Below are positions 53,301 through 60,814 of a stretch of DNA of 64,000 nucleotides, in pieces. The translations under genes and the position numbers were made by a program. The notes under the pieces were generated by a model. It was not told the origin of the DNA. It worked only from the letters and a program-made list of their open reading frames with translations, and searched no databases. Within the stretch, counting starts at the first letter, position 1; every line of letters begins with the position of its first letter. The stretch is from Skeletonema tropicum (taxonomy: Eukaryota; Bacillariophyta; Thalassiosirophyceae; Thalassiosirales; Thalassiosiraceae): assembly GCA_037178625.1 (NCBI GenBank), contig CM074134.1, forward strand, positions 1,550,001-1,614,000, in the 5' to 3' direction.

Positions 53301-55587
53301 ACTGTACGGGGGTCATCCTTTCTGTGAGATGACAGGTAACATGCATACTTGGGCGGCCAAAGCAGAGAAGAAGACGTCGAAGATGATTCCAGATATGGTC
53401 TACAATCTCAAAGCGCTACTTCAGTCAACAGTGGAACAATTTGCATCTGTGAAGAATTCCAAGAAGGAAGAAGTCAATACAAAGACGGAAAAACTTGTTG
53501 CTGTCCCACTTGGATTTTTCACACACTTCCTTAGTCCACTTCAGAGTGTCACAGAACTAGGAGCAGAATTACTACAGTCAGCTTCTATCAAACCGGCTAG
53601 TTTAAAAACAGTGAGGCAGGGTTTCGTATTCCAATGCAACTGTTGTGGGGATGCAATGAATTCACCTGTTGACTTCGTTATGTTGATAAAGCTGGGACGC
53701 TCCATTATCATTCAACATAACTTTGGTGATGCAGATGACAATATCAACCTATCTCATGCGCTGGGGCCTCTTCATGAAGAGGATGATGTACCAGATGAAT
53801 TTGTGATCACGACTTGTCGTCCTAGGCATAATTTGCAGGCATATGCTAAGAGGCAGCGATTCTTTGACGCAATGACTGTGGATCTTGCGAAGGAGAAGAA
53901 TTCCCGTCAAAGATTGACATGCAACCTATTAGGCCTCTTGTCATTGTTGTTACCAACAGAAGTTGCTGCTGAGACACTGACTCAATTTCCTCTTGTTGAT
54001 GCGCTGTCAAAGATGTTCAGTGAAGATCCTGCTGGTAGCATGACATTGCGAGAGGGCCATATAATGAAAGTCAATTGTATGGAAACAGTACTGAGGGGTC
54101 GTCCAATTCAAGTTGTTACAAAAACTATTGATGTTGATCCCATATCAGACTTGAAACCCCATAGTTCTTGGGAAGTGAACAATGGTGATAGCAAGCGTGG
54201 GAGTGTCAATGAAGTATTTGCAAGGTTCAAAGAGGGCGACTCATGTAATGTTGGCAACCTAGTTGTGAACGATCGAGCAATATCAGCACATACACCGCGA
54301 GATGGCCAAGGCGACGCTACTCTGTTCATGCTGAGTTATTATTACGCAAAATATGTTATTGTCATAGAGGCAGGGATGACCTTTAAAGATGTGAAGGATG
54401 CAGTTAAGGGTTCGAATATCATTCTCCCGCAAGAGCTGAAGACGTTGATGGACAAGTGTGACATCACATGTAAAACTTTGGTTGTTATTACGGATTGTCC
54501 CAAGAGACCGAAGAAATGTGAAAGTCTGACATCCGATGATGTGGATGTGCGAGCGAGACTGAGCCACATTACCCACATGTACAAATCTCTACTTACATGG
54601 TTCATTCCAACAGATCCGTTTCTGATGCTGCTACCAAAGGAAGATGTCTCAAATTTGCGGGATGGTAAAACACCATATTTTGAAATCAGCAAAGAACTGA
54701 GGCAGAAGATACAAGCACCCATTTACCGCTCATTGGAGTATGAGTTCAAAAGGATACGATTGTACTCTAAAGAACCAAATATGGTTTATGAAGTCACTCT
54801 AACGTCTGGCAAGATAATTCACATCGATGTCAGCAAAATGCTGTCTGATTGGACAAAGGATTTGCAAGAGCCGTGGCTCTTGGAACATTTGACGTCACTG
54901 TGCTATGTTTCAGGAAGGCTTGGCATTCATTTTGGAATTGGCAAGAAAGCACAAGTTGCGCAGAGAGCAGCCATGCATCCAAGTCCTGCTTCCAATGTTT
55001 GGTGGTACGATCCAAGCAACTATTACAATCTGTGCGTCTTTGGAGCTATTGCCAACTGGCTTCATGCTGAAGGTCTTGTCATGGAAGCAACTAGGATGAA
55101 GGAATGGGCATTGATACAGAATTTGTCAAGAATCACTGATGATCAAATGAAGATAGCACTTGAGTATATTCGACAACATTGCCATATCGGGAATGCAAGA
55201 ATCAACTTCAATTCAAGCAAACCAAAGCTCACACTTCAAGAGACTGTCAATATGGCCATTGACTTCCCCGCTCCCACAATACTTGAGTTTGGGAGCTTGT
55301 CGTCGCGTCAGACCCATTGTGTTGTGGTGTCAAAGAGGAGAGTGTATGATTTGCAGGACAGGGATGTGTACGATCTCTCAGAAAAATCGCTCATTCGAAA
55401 ATTGAATCGTGACACGATGCTTGTTAGTGCCCGCTACTTCTTTCTTCTCAAACCGGAAATGATACGTATCGAGTCATGTCCGGATACAGCCATGGTTGCA
55501 CGTATCAACAGCAATCAAGTCAATGTGCCTTACATGGACATCCTAATTCGTAGTTTCGGGGAGAAGAGGAAGAGGAAGAGGAAGTAG
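50254..55587 (+). CDS. Very large protein: C48-like protease remnant plus C-terminal papain-like triad
   Basis: Open frame from 50254. The first ATG in it is only at 50464, so translation probably starts upstream (see the preceding entry). Residues are numbered with 1 at 50335. The segment from FDSFG (Asp5) to IQEDGVNCG (Gln49, Cys55) matches the Asp, oxyanion Gln and catalytic Cys of C48 SUMO-type proteases. The expected His-Trp before the Asp is not visible in any frame. Residues about 500-640 are acidic and Lys/Ser-rich with an internal repeat (AEKSSGAGND, VDDTPER, AKKDDGDD, each twice). C1101, C1103 and C1104 form a CxCC cluster. Near the C-terminus, NLC1567, THC (His1661) and VYD (Asp1672) are spaced like a papain- or OTU-like Cys-His-Asp triad; this is inference. 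The tail is basic (KRKRKRK), perhaps a nuclear signal. C48 proteases often ride in eukaryotic DNA transposons, which fits the surroundings. The middle is unrecognised. Stop at 55585. Confidence 0.75.
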   Translation, partial: LQKILRYWQQIQSTEKGAVVAYPSEGTVATFDSFGKSRRSHLQIFQWVSSLLNHALDKDEVKRKEWKHHIMDVPIQEDGVNCGLFRTVNGIIISLFDDPSSDVLKKLLVKQDQIESIRAKFAGIILSHSKLKYEPDVMKKMFAEVKATEAQRQLLQREAKMRAKLNPVPENAKGVVLIDPDQEDLDELDKLSKKKSTESKTTSKNKAPSQSASSSAFQLPTSVTYSAEVKARRLLHHLKEGCEYGHLFPSLTAQFPTDENMQYCFNTKSRGSGDGVATFKAKFSEFCKIFNIHCEQVLCLIDLSQQIWPKLDSAAVEDSFRLSFAEYYLRTIVSILRASSILSNGKPLVKSDVSAHHHCVDLILQSDRRTELTIKYKGINPKKAGGWKKGSLESVAGWTATMHDTFLHIEDMLQNVSTKYCTWSVTKGELTVRCKLSKGNWEVLKRRIYQNEKSSAEYKNSEPSHPRQLDFFEFRYDQLKTLFLMCKKNNAPVPLALEEALQDHVKESVEFAKLKEEKKKNRRRIMCDEEEDSSSEEEMSAEKSSGAGNDTEKLVDDTPERKQVAAKKDDGDDGSKEKEMEISEKETSDKTSAKKAEAEAEKKKEISDKTSAEKSSGAGNDMVDDTPERMQEVAKKDDGDDDSKEEKPSPTEGDSKMMFPTAEGAETSIQFASMKRQANGSTTSKKRKLKQSHLTSHTSSARSESKRVFVHSMDSAQFHSTKLSKSKRRSGITTRVVDGTAQTFVDVQTAAGAPLANNNPTQICRDDNVIELYTNKTGKNDDAATATTTTSVFHPHPKHSKQQQKRNANTVYNDIKTVCALLRKQVQRNHTVRDTDVFKNSYTTSASSLIIRDVDNVEVVDHFVTNFKRYHLLVRTTFPTKENHELIRMLQQQLDDATYNMMKTAMNMDGLVLLAFVTLYNKSSSERFQQNVDGMSFHSLILMQKPSTDSTATMKVPIMWTSAAYNGATLDRLVQIGCLVFWGSEQSLQIKTPTNFSATKIQWERHEETVKNIALRLYGGHPFCEMTGNMHTWAAKAEKKTSKMIPDMVYNLKALLQSTVEQFASVKNSKKEEVNTKTEKLVAVPLGFFTHFLSPLQSVTELGAELLQSASIKPASLKTVRQGFVFQCNCCGDAMNSPVDFVMLIKLGRSIIIQHNFGDADDNINLSHALGPLHEEDDVPDEFVITTCRPRHNLQAYAKRQRFFDAMTVDLAKEKNSRQRLTCNLLGLLSLLLPTEVAAETLTQFPLVDALSKMFSEDPAGSMTLREGHIMKVNCMETVLRGRPIQVVTKTIDVDPISDLKPHSSWEVNNGDSKRGSVNEVFARFKEGDSCNVGNLVVNDRAISAHTPRDGQGDATLFMLSYYYAKYVIVIEAGMTFKDVKDAVKGSNIILPQELKTLMDKCDITCKTLVVITDCPKRPKKCESLTSDDVDVRARLSHITHMYKSLLTWFIPTDPFLMLLPKEDVSNLRDGKTPYFEISKELRQKIQAPIYRSLEYEFKRIRLYSKEPNMVYEVTLTSGKIIHIDVSKMLSDWTKDLQEPWLLEHLTSLCYVSGRLGIHFGIGKKAQVAQRAAMHPSPASNVWWYDPSNYYNLCVFGAIANWLHAEGLVMEATRMKEWALIQNLSRITDDQMKIALEYIRQHCHIGNARINFNSSKPKLTLQETVNMAIDFPAPTILEFGSLSSRQTHCVVVSKRRVYDLQDRDVYDLSEKSLIRKLNRDTMLVSARYFFLLKPEMIRIESCPDTAMVARINSNQVNVPYMDILIRSFGEKRKRKRK
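51871..52200 (+). repeat. In-gene imperfect direct repeat (acidic linker)
   Basis: AGTGCGGAGAAATCATCTGG occurs at 51871 and 52084, 213 bases (71 codons) apart and in frame. Each is followed by matching stretches coding VDDTPER and KKDDGDD. A shorter piece, ATCAGATAAAACGAGTGC, also repeats near 52015 and 52070. The linker grew by in-frame duplication. Confidence 0.8.
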
Positions 55588-55658
55588 AATGTGATGTCAT
55601 ACATAGATGGTAATGATTTTATATGTAACAAAAATTTTAAAGTACGTCAGGTGGGCCC
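55588..55658. other. Short convergent intergenic gap
   Basis: 71 bp between the stop of the large + strand gene and the end of the minus-strand transposase fragment. It is AT-rich (TTTTATATGTAACAAAAATT). Presumably it holds the 3' ends of both; no defined terminator or polyadenylation signal is certain. Confidence 0.4.
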
Positions 55659-56985
55659 TCAAGGAGCGTTGCATTTTTGGCTCAATCCACCTTCGCCTGT
55701 AATCAATTGTGGGTTGAGCTTGTAATCAAGATAAAATGCAGAATACCTAGCCGGCAGGGTTGCAAAGAAACATGGACCAGTTGTGTCTGATTGTCCATGA
55801 TCCTCGAAAACATATAATGGATTGACGATGCGTGATACTGGTAGGATGTATGTGCATTCATCCAGAGTTCCGAGTTCTATGGGAACAACAAATTTTTTCT
55901 CCAGCTCTTTCCAAGTGAGAAAGTTCCTGTGCGTTCTCACAACCACATACATCGTTTCGTCAATAAGTCCTGAAGTTCTTATTGTCTCTGCATTCCACTT
56001 CTGCAGGAGGCATGGTGTTGGCACCCCCCCCAGTATCAAAACGAAAAAAGCCATGTATTTGCGCCGGGCACGCATATTCCCAGGTATCAAGACGTTCATC
56101 GACTTGCTCGCTCCCCAATGCGTGTGTTAAGATCATGCACCAATCAAACCGGTTTACCTTTGTGTCAACCACGTAAAGAGAATGGCTGGGGCCAGCATCA
56201 TAAGGCTCTAAATTTTCCTCATTATTTGGTAGCTTGGCAGTTGTGTAAGCAGTAACACAGATTTGTTCAGGTGATGGATCAGAGTTAGCCATATAGCGAC
56301 TGATAGCATATTTGAGAACATCGTCAAGGGGCTTTGATGATTGCGTCTTTTTCCACTTCACATCAGTTCTATATTCGACGTTGTTTACATGCCTTGGTTG
56401 CTTTTGCGTGAACGTGATGCTATGACATCCTTTAAAGTTGTGTTGCACGGATGGTTCTACAAGCACATAATTAGTCTTGGTTTGCATGCGAATAGCAAAT
56501 GAGCTGTGGGCGAATAAGCTCTGTTGATAATGATTCTCCCCAAGCTGTATTGCGAAATTGTTGGAGCGACGTTGCGTAAAATGTGCCAACTTTTTCATAA
56601 ACGTTTTGAGATTGCTCTCACCAAACCCACCATAGAAATTGATCCCAGACCCAAATAGTTGAATGTAAGTTGCAAATTTAGTAAGGCTGTGTACTTTGGG
56701 GAACATCCATCCCGCTCCATCATCTCGAGGAAAGTACTTGAGTAAGTTTGGAATCAGTTTTCGACGTATGAAGGACTGGATCTTGTCATTGTCGTCAACG
56801 TCGGAGCGTAGCGTACGTCGATTGAACCATTTTTCCAAAGACAGGACCATCATGATTGTTTCAATCTTCCCTTTCCTCTGCGGTTCTGTTATACCTGCCT
56901 CAATGCAAACACTTCGCCCCATAGTCGTATAACAGGGGCGCGCAGAATGGTGCAATAGTGGTGGCGTGCAGCGGTGTATGTGGCG
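55659..56985 (-). pseudogene. 3' half of a large DNA transposase, frameshifted
   Basis: A minus-strand frame open from a stop at about 56985, with no ATG at its head; the first triplet giving a start-like call at 56955 is TTG. It encodes motifs known from the C-terminal half of large eukaryotic transposases of the Plavaka/CACTA-like kind: WMFPKVHSLTKF, FGSGINFYGGFGES, HFTQRRSNN. Farther on come CPAQIHGFFRFD, then in a second frame LTWKELEKKFVVP and RIVNPLYVF with CFFATLPARYSAF. The frame change falls in a run of eight C at 56024-56031 (+ strand); the first frame stops at 55960 and the second at 55659. The beginning of the enzyme is missing and is plausibly the minus-strand gene at 60815-62926, collinear with this piece but separated by 3.8 kb. 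Inactive as it stands. Confidence 0.7.
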
Positions 56986-56997
56986 GGTTCAGCGCGG

Positions 56998-57010
56998 GCC
57001 CTCGGGGCCT
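56998..57010. other. GGCCCTCGGGGCC motif, left end of inserted segment
   Basis: The 13-mer GGCCCTCGGGGCC occurs here and, in the opposite orientation, at 60842-60854, the right side of the same segment; it recurs in the + orientation at 63313-63325. A 5-bp GGCCC/GGGCC stem with a 3-base loop can form. The bases on both sides differ from the other two copies, so its identity as an element end is inferred. Confidence 0.45.
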
Positions 57011-57067
57011 GTAAAGTATTGTGTCGTCATCTTGCTGTTGGCCATTTGCTGTGTGGCTTGTCAGTAG

Positions 57068-57207
57068 TCTTTATACAACGGAATTCGGCTATAAAGTTGC
57101 TCTGCAATGACGTTGGCCTTAATTGGTATAATTGTGCTGTGCACAATTTTACCAATTAGTCTCTTTACAATAGAATACGGCTATAAAGTTGCTCTGCAAT
57201 GACGTTG
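57068..57207. repeat. Direct repeat of about 46 bp flanking a hairpin
   Basis: TCGGCTATAAAGTTGCTCTG and CAATGACGTTG at about 57068-57115 recur at 57162-57207 with few changes (TACGGCTATAAAGTTGCTCTG). The two copies bracket the inverted repeat at 57121-57157, giving a small symmetrical module. Confidence 0.75.
57121..57157. repeat. 17-bp-arm inverted repeat with 3-base loop
   Basis: Left arm AATTGGTATAATTGTGC (57121-57137), loop TGT, right arm GCACAATTTTACCAATT (57141-57157), with one mismatch. It would form a strong hairpin in single-stranded DNA or RNA. The right arm contains GCACAATTTTAC, which recurs near 59213, 60352 and 60465. Confidence 0.8.
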
Positions 57208-57425
57208 TCAATCTTTATCAATGTGAAAAGAAATGTCTTGAATGCAATAAGCCACGAAGTCCTTATTACAAGCTAGGAGTTTTTCCAGATGATGGTAGTA
57301 AGCAATATAACCGAACTCTTTATGATTCATTAATTACGAGTTTCGGTGGAGCTTAGCCACCTTCATCAGCGGTTCTAATTGCATGGAGACAGGCCACAAA
57401 AAATTTGAATCAAAAGGTCTCAAGA

Positions 57426-57545
57426 ATGAGAAAAGGCGTGGTAGCTGTCATTGTTCTAACGGTCGTAAGTTTTGTTGGCGTTTCGTGGGCGTGGGCCAGC
57501 GTACAAGGCATATCTTTTCCATCGGGGAGATCCAAAGTAGCGTAG
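57426..57545 (+). CDS. Short signal-peptide-like open frame (doubtful)
   Basis: A 39-residue frame starting MRKGVVAVIVLTVVSFVGVS, then WAWAS, ending at a TAG. It has a basic start, a 16-19 residue hydrophobic core and an A-W-A/S cleavage-like site, which is the shape of a secretory signal peptide. Nothing recognisable follows. A GTAAGT within it (about 57469) would be a good splice donor, so it could instead be the first exon of something I cannot follow. It may be chance. Confidence 0.2.
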   Translation: MRKGVVAVIVLTVVSFVGVSWAWASVQGISFPSGRSKVA

Positions 57546-57798
57546 CTACGTGCTTTGCTCTGAATTACTTCCGGAACTTCAACTTGAAGTGTTGGGATTT
57601 TCCCCCCTCCCATCCCCGCTGAAATGCCCATTTTGATTGTCATTTAGATGCTATATCTTATGATTTAGATCTAAAAATCGCTTGATTTGTGCTAAAAAGG
57701 ACTTTTCCAGGCTAATTAAGTCAGATTGTCGATGAGCTTCTTCGTTCTTTCCGGTGTGCATCCCCGTCACCCTCTATTTTCTTAATTTTTTCTCTGAG

Positions 57799-58196
57799 TG
57801 ACGTGGTAAACTTCGTTACTTAAGGAATTAGTACACTTGATTCCAATCGTCTTACGTCACAAAGTACCAGAAGTCAGGTGTTGGCAAAATCCAATGAACA
57901 AAAAAGTATTTAAGTTCATGCAGCAAGTACTCAGGTCGACATTGGCTCAATTACATTATCTGCCGAGTCGTCTATTGATGCAAGTCTAAATAGACGCCGA
58001 CGTTGGTTGCCGACGTGTTTGCATTTGAATAACTGCCGATCTTTGGCCACGTACTGATCAATACGTCAGTTCTTAACTCCACGTCGACGTCTTGTGTTGA
58101 GCTGAATCTTTTTGTCGACGTGTTGTCGATGTGTTGAACCACAAGATCTTGTGTTGCCGACGTAGCTTACGAAGGAACTCGTTTACTTCATGACGT
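57799..58196. promoter_or_regulatory. Cluster of TGACGT/ACGTCA and CCGACGT motifs upstream of the 58356 gene
   Basis: TGACGT at 57799 and 58191, and its complement ACGTCA at 57854 and 58063, lie within 560 bp of the start codon at 58356. GCCGACGT or GTCGACGT recurs at about 57996, 58009, 58080, 58111 and 58153. TGACGT is the core bound by bZIP/CREB-type factors and is known in diatom CO2/cAMP-responsive promoters. That these sites act here is inference. Confidence 0.35.
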
Positions 58197-58355
58197 GGTT
58201 GGTTATTGATTGCATTGTTCTCTGCTGATTATTGCGCTGGTGCGTTGGCGGCGGTTATGTAGGCAGTTTGTACGTTGTCGAGCCGTTCAACAGCTCTCAT
58301 AAATTATGCATTGCATCATTTACATCATCACATTTCTACATTGTCCGAATAAATA

Positions 58356-59136
58356 ATGAAGTTTGGCAACACAAATCCAGTTATATCCACCGTTGGTAGT
58401 AATGGTAAGGGCTTCCGTGCCGTGCGGAATCGGAGCAATGTCGATGCACGTCTTACTTCGTCAGGGGTCAAGACTGCCGCTAAACCGTCGGCTCCTGTCA
58501 TTGCATTGAGCGTAACAGACATCAATTGGCGTTTGGTGCGTACCGACGATCGTATCTTCTTGCTGCTAGCGTCTGTTGCATTAGGCGATGGGTTTGACGT
58601 TGCCAAGTTGGAGAAGGAACAACTGCTCTTTTCTGCTCTTTCCGTCTTTGAAGTCGGGTCAATCAAGTACATCCTGAATGAACTGTCTGAACATTACCCG
58701 AATGTCCCAGTTGGTAAGACTGATTCTACTGACAAAGATGATCTGGTGTCTGCAGCGGTCAACTTCTTAATGTTTGCCGCTATTGCTCAGAAAGGAGGTA
58801 CAAGCCAAGCGCCGTACACTTCAAATTGTGAGCATTTTTGGTAAGAGAGAAGGTTAACCTTCGTGTGGTTCAATGATTTTGGTATTTTTGTTCATTGTAC
58901 CGTTTTACAAATTCTGTCTTTCCTTTTTACTTACAAGTTTTTTTTTCAACCTTCAACTTCACACCAGTGATGAGAACGGGAAACTTGTACTTGAAGACAA
59001 AACTCATTCGGGCTCCCGTGATCAGCCTGTTCAAGATGATGATGAACCGGATTTGTCCGAGAAAGGTGCTGTCACGAAAAAGTCTAAACCGGTACCTGTC
59101 GGAGAGAAGGCCTCTCCTGATTCAACTATCATGTGA
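58356..59136 (+). CDS. Unrecognised two-exon protein, about 217 aa
   Basis: ATG at 58356 (AATAATGAAG). Exon 1 is 58356-58840, followed by an intron with a strong donor (TTTTTG/GTAAGAG) and an acceptor after a T-rich tract (CAACTTCACACCAG) at 58967. Exon 2 (58968-59136) continues in phase; the joining codon is TGT. The product has a basic, Ser/Gly-rich N-terminus, a possible folded core with hydrophobic helices (IFLLLASVALGDGFDVAKLE, then VNFLMFAAIAQ), and a charged tail (QDDDEPDLSEKGAVTKKSK). No transmembrane segment or known motif is clear, so I assign no function. A donor-like GTGAGT at 59133 could join to 59199, changing only the last few residues. It lies between the ends of the inserted mobile segment, on the helicase strand, so it may be element-borne cargo. 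Without splicing, exon 1 alone would stop at 58844. Confidence 0.55.
58841..58967 (+). other. Predicted 127-bp intron
   Basis: GTAAGAGA donor, T/C-rich stretch, CACCAG acceptor. It preserves the reading frame between the two open segments. An alternative donor, GTGAGC at 58828, would enter a different frame. Confidence 0.6.
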
Positions 59137-59255
59137 GTTTATTTTGTGTGCATGTGCACTGCCGCACTAAGTATCGCTTGCTTATTGAATCATTTTAGTA
59201 TAATCGATCACTGAACAATTTTACCTAATAAACAAATGCAACTGCCTACGTAGAC
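59137..59255. other. Short spacer before the helicase fragment
   Basis: No gene. It contains GAACAATTTTAC at 59213-59224, one member of the repeated GCACARTTTTAC family of this segment, and possible splice acceptors ATTTTAG (59198) and TACGTAG (59253). Confidence 0.5.
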
Positions 59256-60425
59256 ATGCTGATCAAAACACACGAACGACTGAAAGTACCAATAGCTAGG
59301 CTCAGGTGTCAATTCAGCAGCAGGATGGCGGGCAATAACACAGCATACCAGTTGCACTTTTACGGCAGGAGGCTATTCTACACCTTTGATGTGTGCGTAG
59401 GTGCACATGTTTGCTTGGAGTCAGCCAACATCGATCCCAACTCAGGATTGTACGTCTCAGCTATTGGGGTAGTAGTCGAGATCGTTTACGATAAGGATCG
59501 CTCCGTTGGACCAAACGGTAAAGGTGAGGTTAGCCTACCGAAGTACATTGTTGTGGATTTCCCTACATACAAACCACCACCAGGCGAGGACCCATGGGAC
59601 AAGAACAACCCAACGGTGAGTAAAAGTTGACACACGAAAGACACAAGACAATTGCCACTCTCTGCGAAAACACTACTAACTCATTTCATACTGATACAAA
59701 TGCATCCTACCCCAACTTATTGCGCACAGCACGTGCCAATCCCACCCTACGAGCAGATTTGCAACAGGGGATGCTGCACCGCATTATTCATGCCATTGCA
59801 AATTGCCTACGCCATCACCATCCACCGCTGTCAAGGACTCGAAGCTGGATTCGACAAAGGAGACCGCTGGAACCGCATGATAATAGATCCAGCAGATGAG
59901 TTGTGGGAGATTAGCAAGTTTCTTGGAACAATGTACGTGGCTACCAGCAGAGGCAAAACACTTGGCTCCAAAGATCAAGCATACCCGTCGGACAGTGCCA
60001 TATACTGGACCGGAAGCAACATTTCAACGAACCGATTAAAAAATTGCAAGAGAAAGCAAAATGGCCAGTTCTGCGAATCGTACAAGAAGCGAGCAAATTG
60101 GGTGAAATACTTGGAGGGGAAGGCAGAAGAGTCGAAGACGAGGTATAGCAAGAGAAAGTTAGAGGAAATCACAAAAACATCATACGCAGCAGCAATCAAG
60201 GGCGATTTCATCAAAGACAGGACAGACCTGACAACCAGGATTACTGACATCATAACCCGAACAAGAAGTGGAAAGAAGCGAAGAAGGATCATGAAATCCC
60301 AAGTGATTACTTCGCAGGATCTTCATCTGGTGATTAGTAAAATTGATCACTGCACAGTTTTACAAAACAGACACTTTCTCACCACAAAGAATACAACAAC
60401 TCAATTAAGCGTCTGCATCTGGTGA
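59256..60425 (+). CDS. PIF1-like DNA helicase, C-terminal fragment (spliced)
   Basis: Two open segments, 59256-59615 and 59730-60425, join in phase 0 across a 114-bp GT-AG intron to give about 351 residues. Residues 46-79 (VCVGAHVCLESANI, then GLYVSAIGVVVEIVYD) correspond to the 'GarVMLt.N....GLvNGa.G.V' region of PIF1-type superfamily 1B helicases. Residues 150-156 (TIHRCQG) and 189-195 (YVATSRG) are motifs V and VI, which contact ATP and DNA. A basic tail rich in K and R follows. Walker A and B motifs are absent and I find no upstream exon encoding them, so this piece cannot be a complete helicase. The ATG at 59256 may be internal, with the true exon entering at the AG at 59253. PIF1-like helicases occur as host genes and as parts of mobile elements such as Helitrons. 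The last 255 bp lie within the inverted repeat arm, so a partner copy probably lies beyond the right edge. Confidence 0.7.
59616..59729 (+). other. Predicted 114-bp phase-0 intron in the helicase
   Basis: Donor ACG/GTGAGT and acceptor TTGCGCACAG. Removal joins ...DKNNPT to HVPIPPYE, which gives the expected order of PIF1 motifs. Without removal, the first frame stops at 59630. Confidence 0.75.
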
Positions 60426-60476
60426 TCAGTAAAACATCTGCAAGCGCACGATTCGATATATCAAGCACAGTTTTAC
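60352..60476. repeat. GCACAGTTTTAC short repeats
   Basis: GCACAGTTTTACAAAA occurs at 60352 and 60465 inside the arm, each preceded by CATCTGGTGATYAGTAAAA. Together they make an imperfect direct repeat of about 90-110 bp spacing. Related copies sit at 57141 and 59213. Confidence 0.7.
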
Positions 60477-60814
60477 AAAAAGACATTTTCTCGCGACGAA
60501 GAAAGACAAAAACTAAATCGACTAACGCCCGTGTAAAACCTGTATTTCTTTCTCGTACAGACCGATATAGATGCTCAAAAAGCGCATCTAGTACAGTCAA
60601 TTTCTCGCTTTCAACAGGTACTTCTTGCTTTCTACATAGGAACACATACAGATCCTACGCCGGTAGTCTCTACCGAGGACTCTACGTGTCCCTAAAGTAA
60701 ACCTTCTCACTAAAAAACACATGTACTGATTCCTACCTATAACTCTGTAGAATAATGGGGGTGAAAAATAATGAATTTTCCCACCTGTAATAGAAGGGCA
60801 CCTGCGGCCCCCTA

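Larger units (their letters stand above)
56986..58355. other. Non-coding left part of the inserted 3.9-kb segment
   Basis: No convincing protein gene. It holds a GGCCCTCGGGGCC motif (about 56998-57010), two copies of a 46-bp direct repeat, a 17-bp-arm hairpin (57121-57157), a short signal-peptide-like frame (57426-57545), and an upstream region rich in TGACGT and GCCGACGT motifs before the gene at 58356. Confidence 0.6.

Noticed and set aside
57410..57643. 77-codon minus-strand frame with Gly-rich start
   Set aside because: It overlaps the other short frames in non-coding DNA and shows no recognisable motif or splice continuation.
60379..60645. 88-codon minus-strand frame, also present at 63523-63789 (+)
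   Set aside because: Both start at GTG, not ATG, and have no recognisable domain. They are present in both arms simply because the arms are almost identical.
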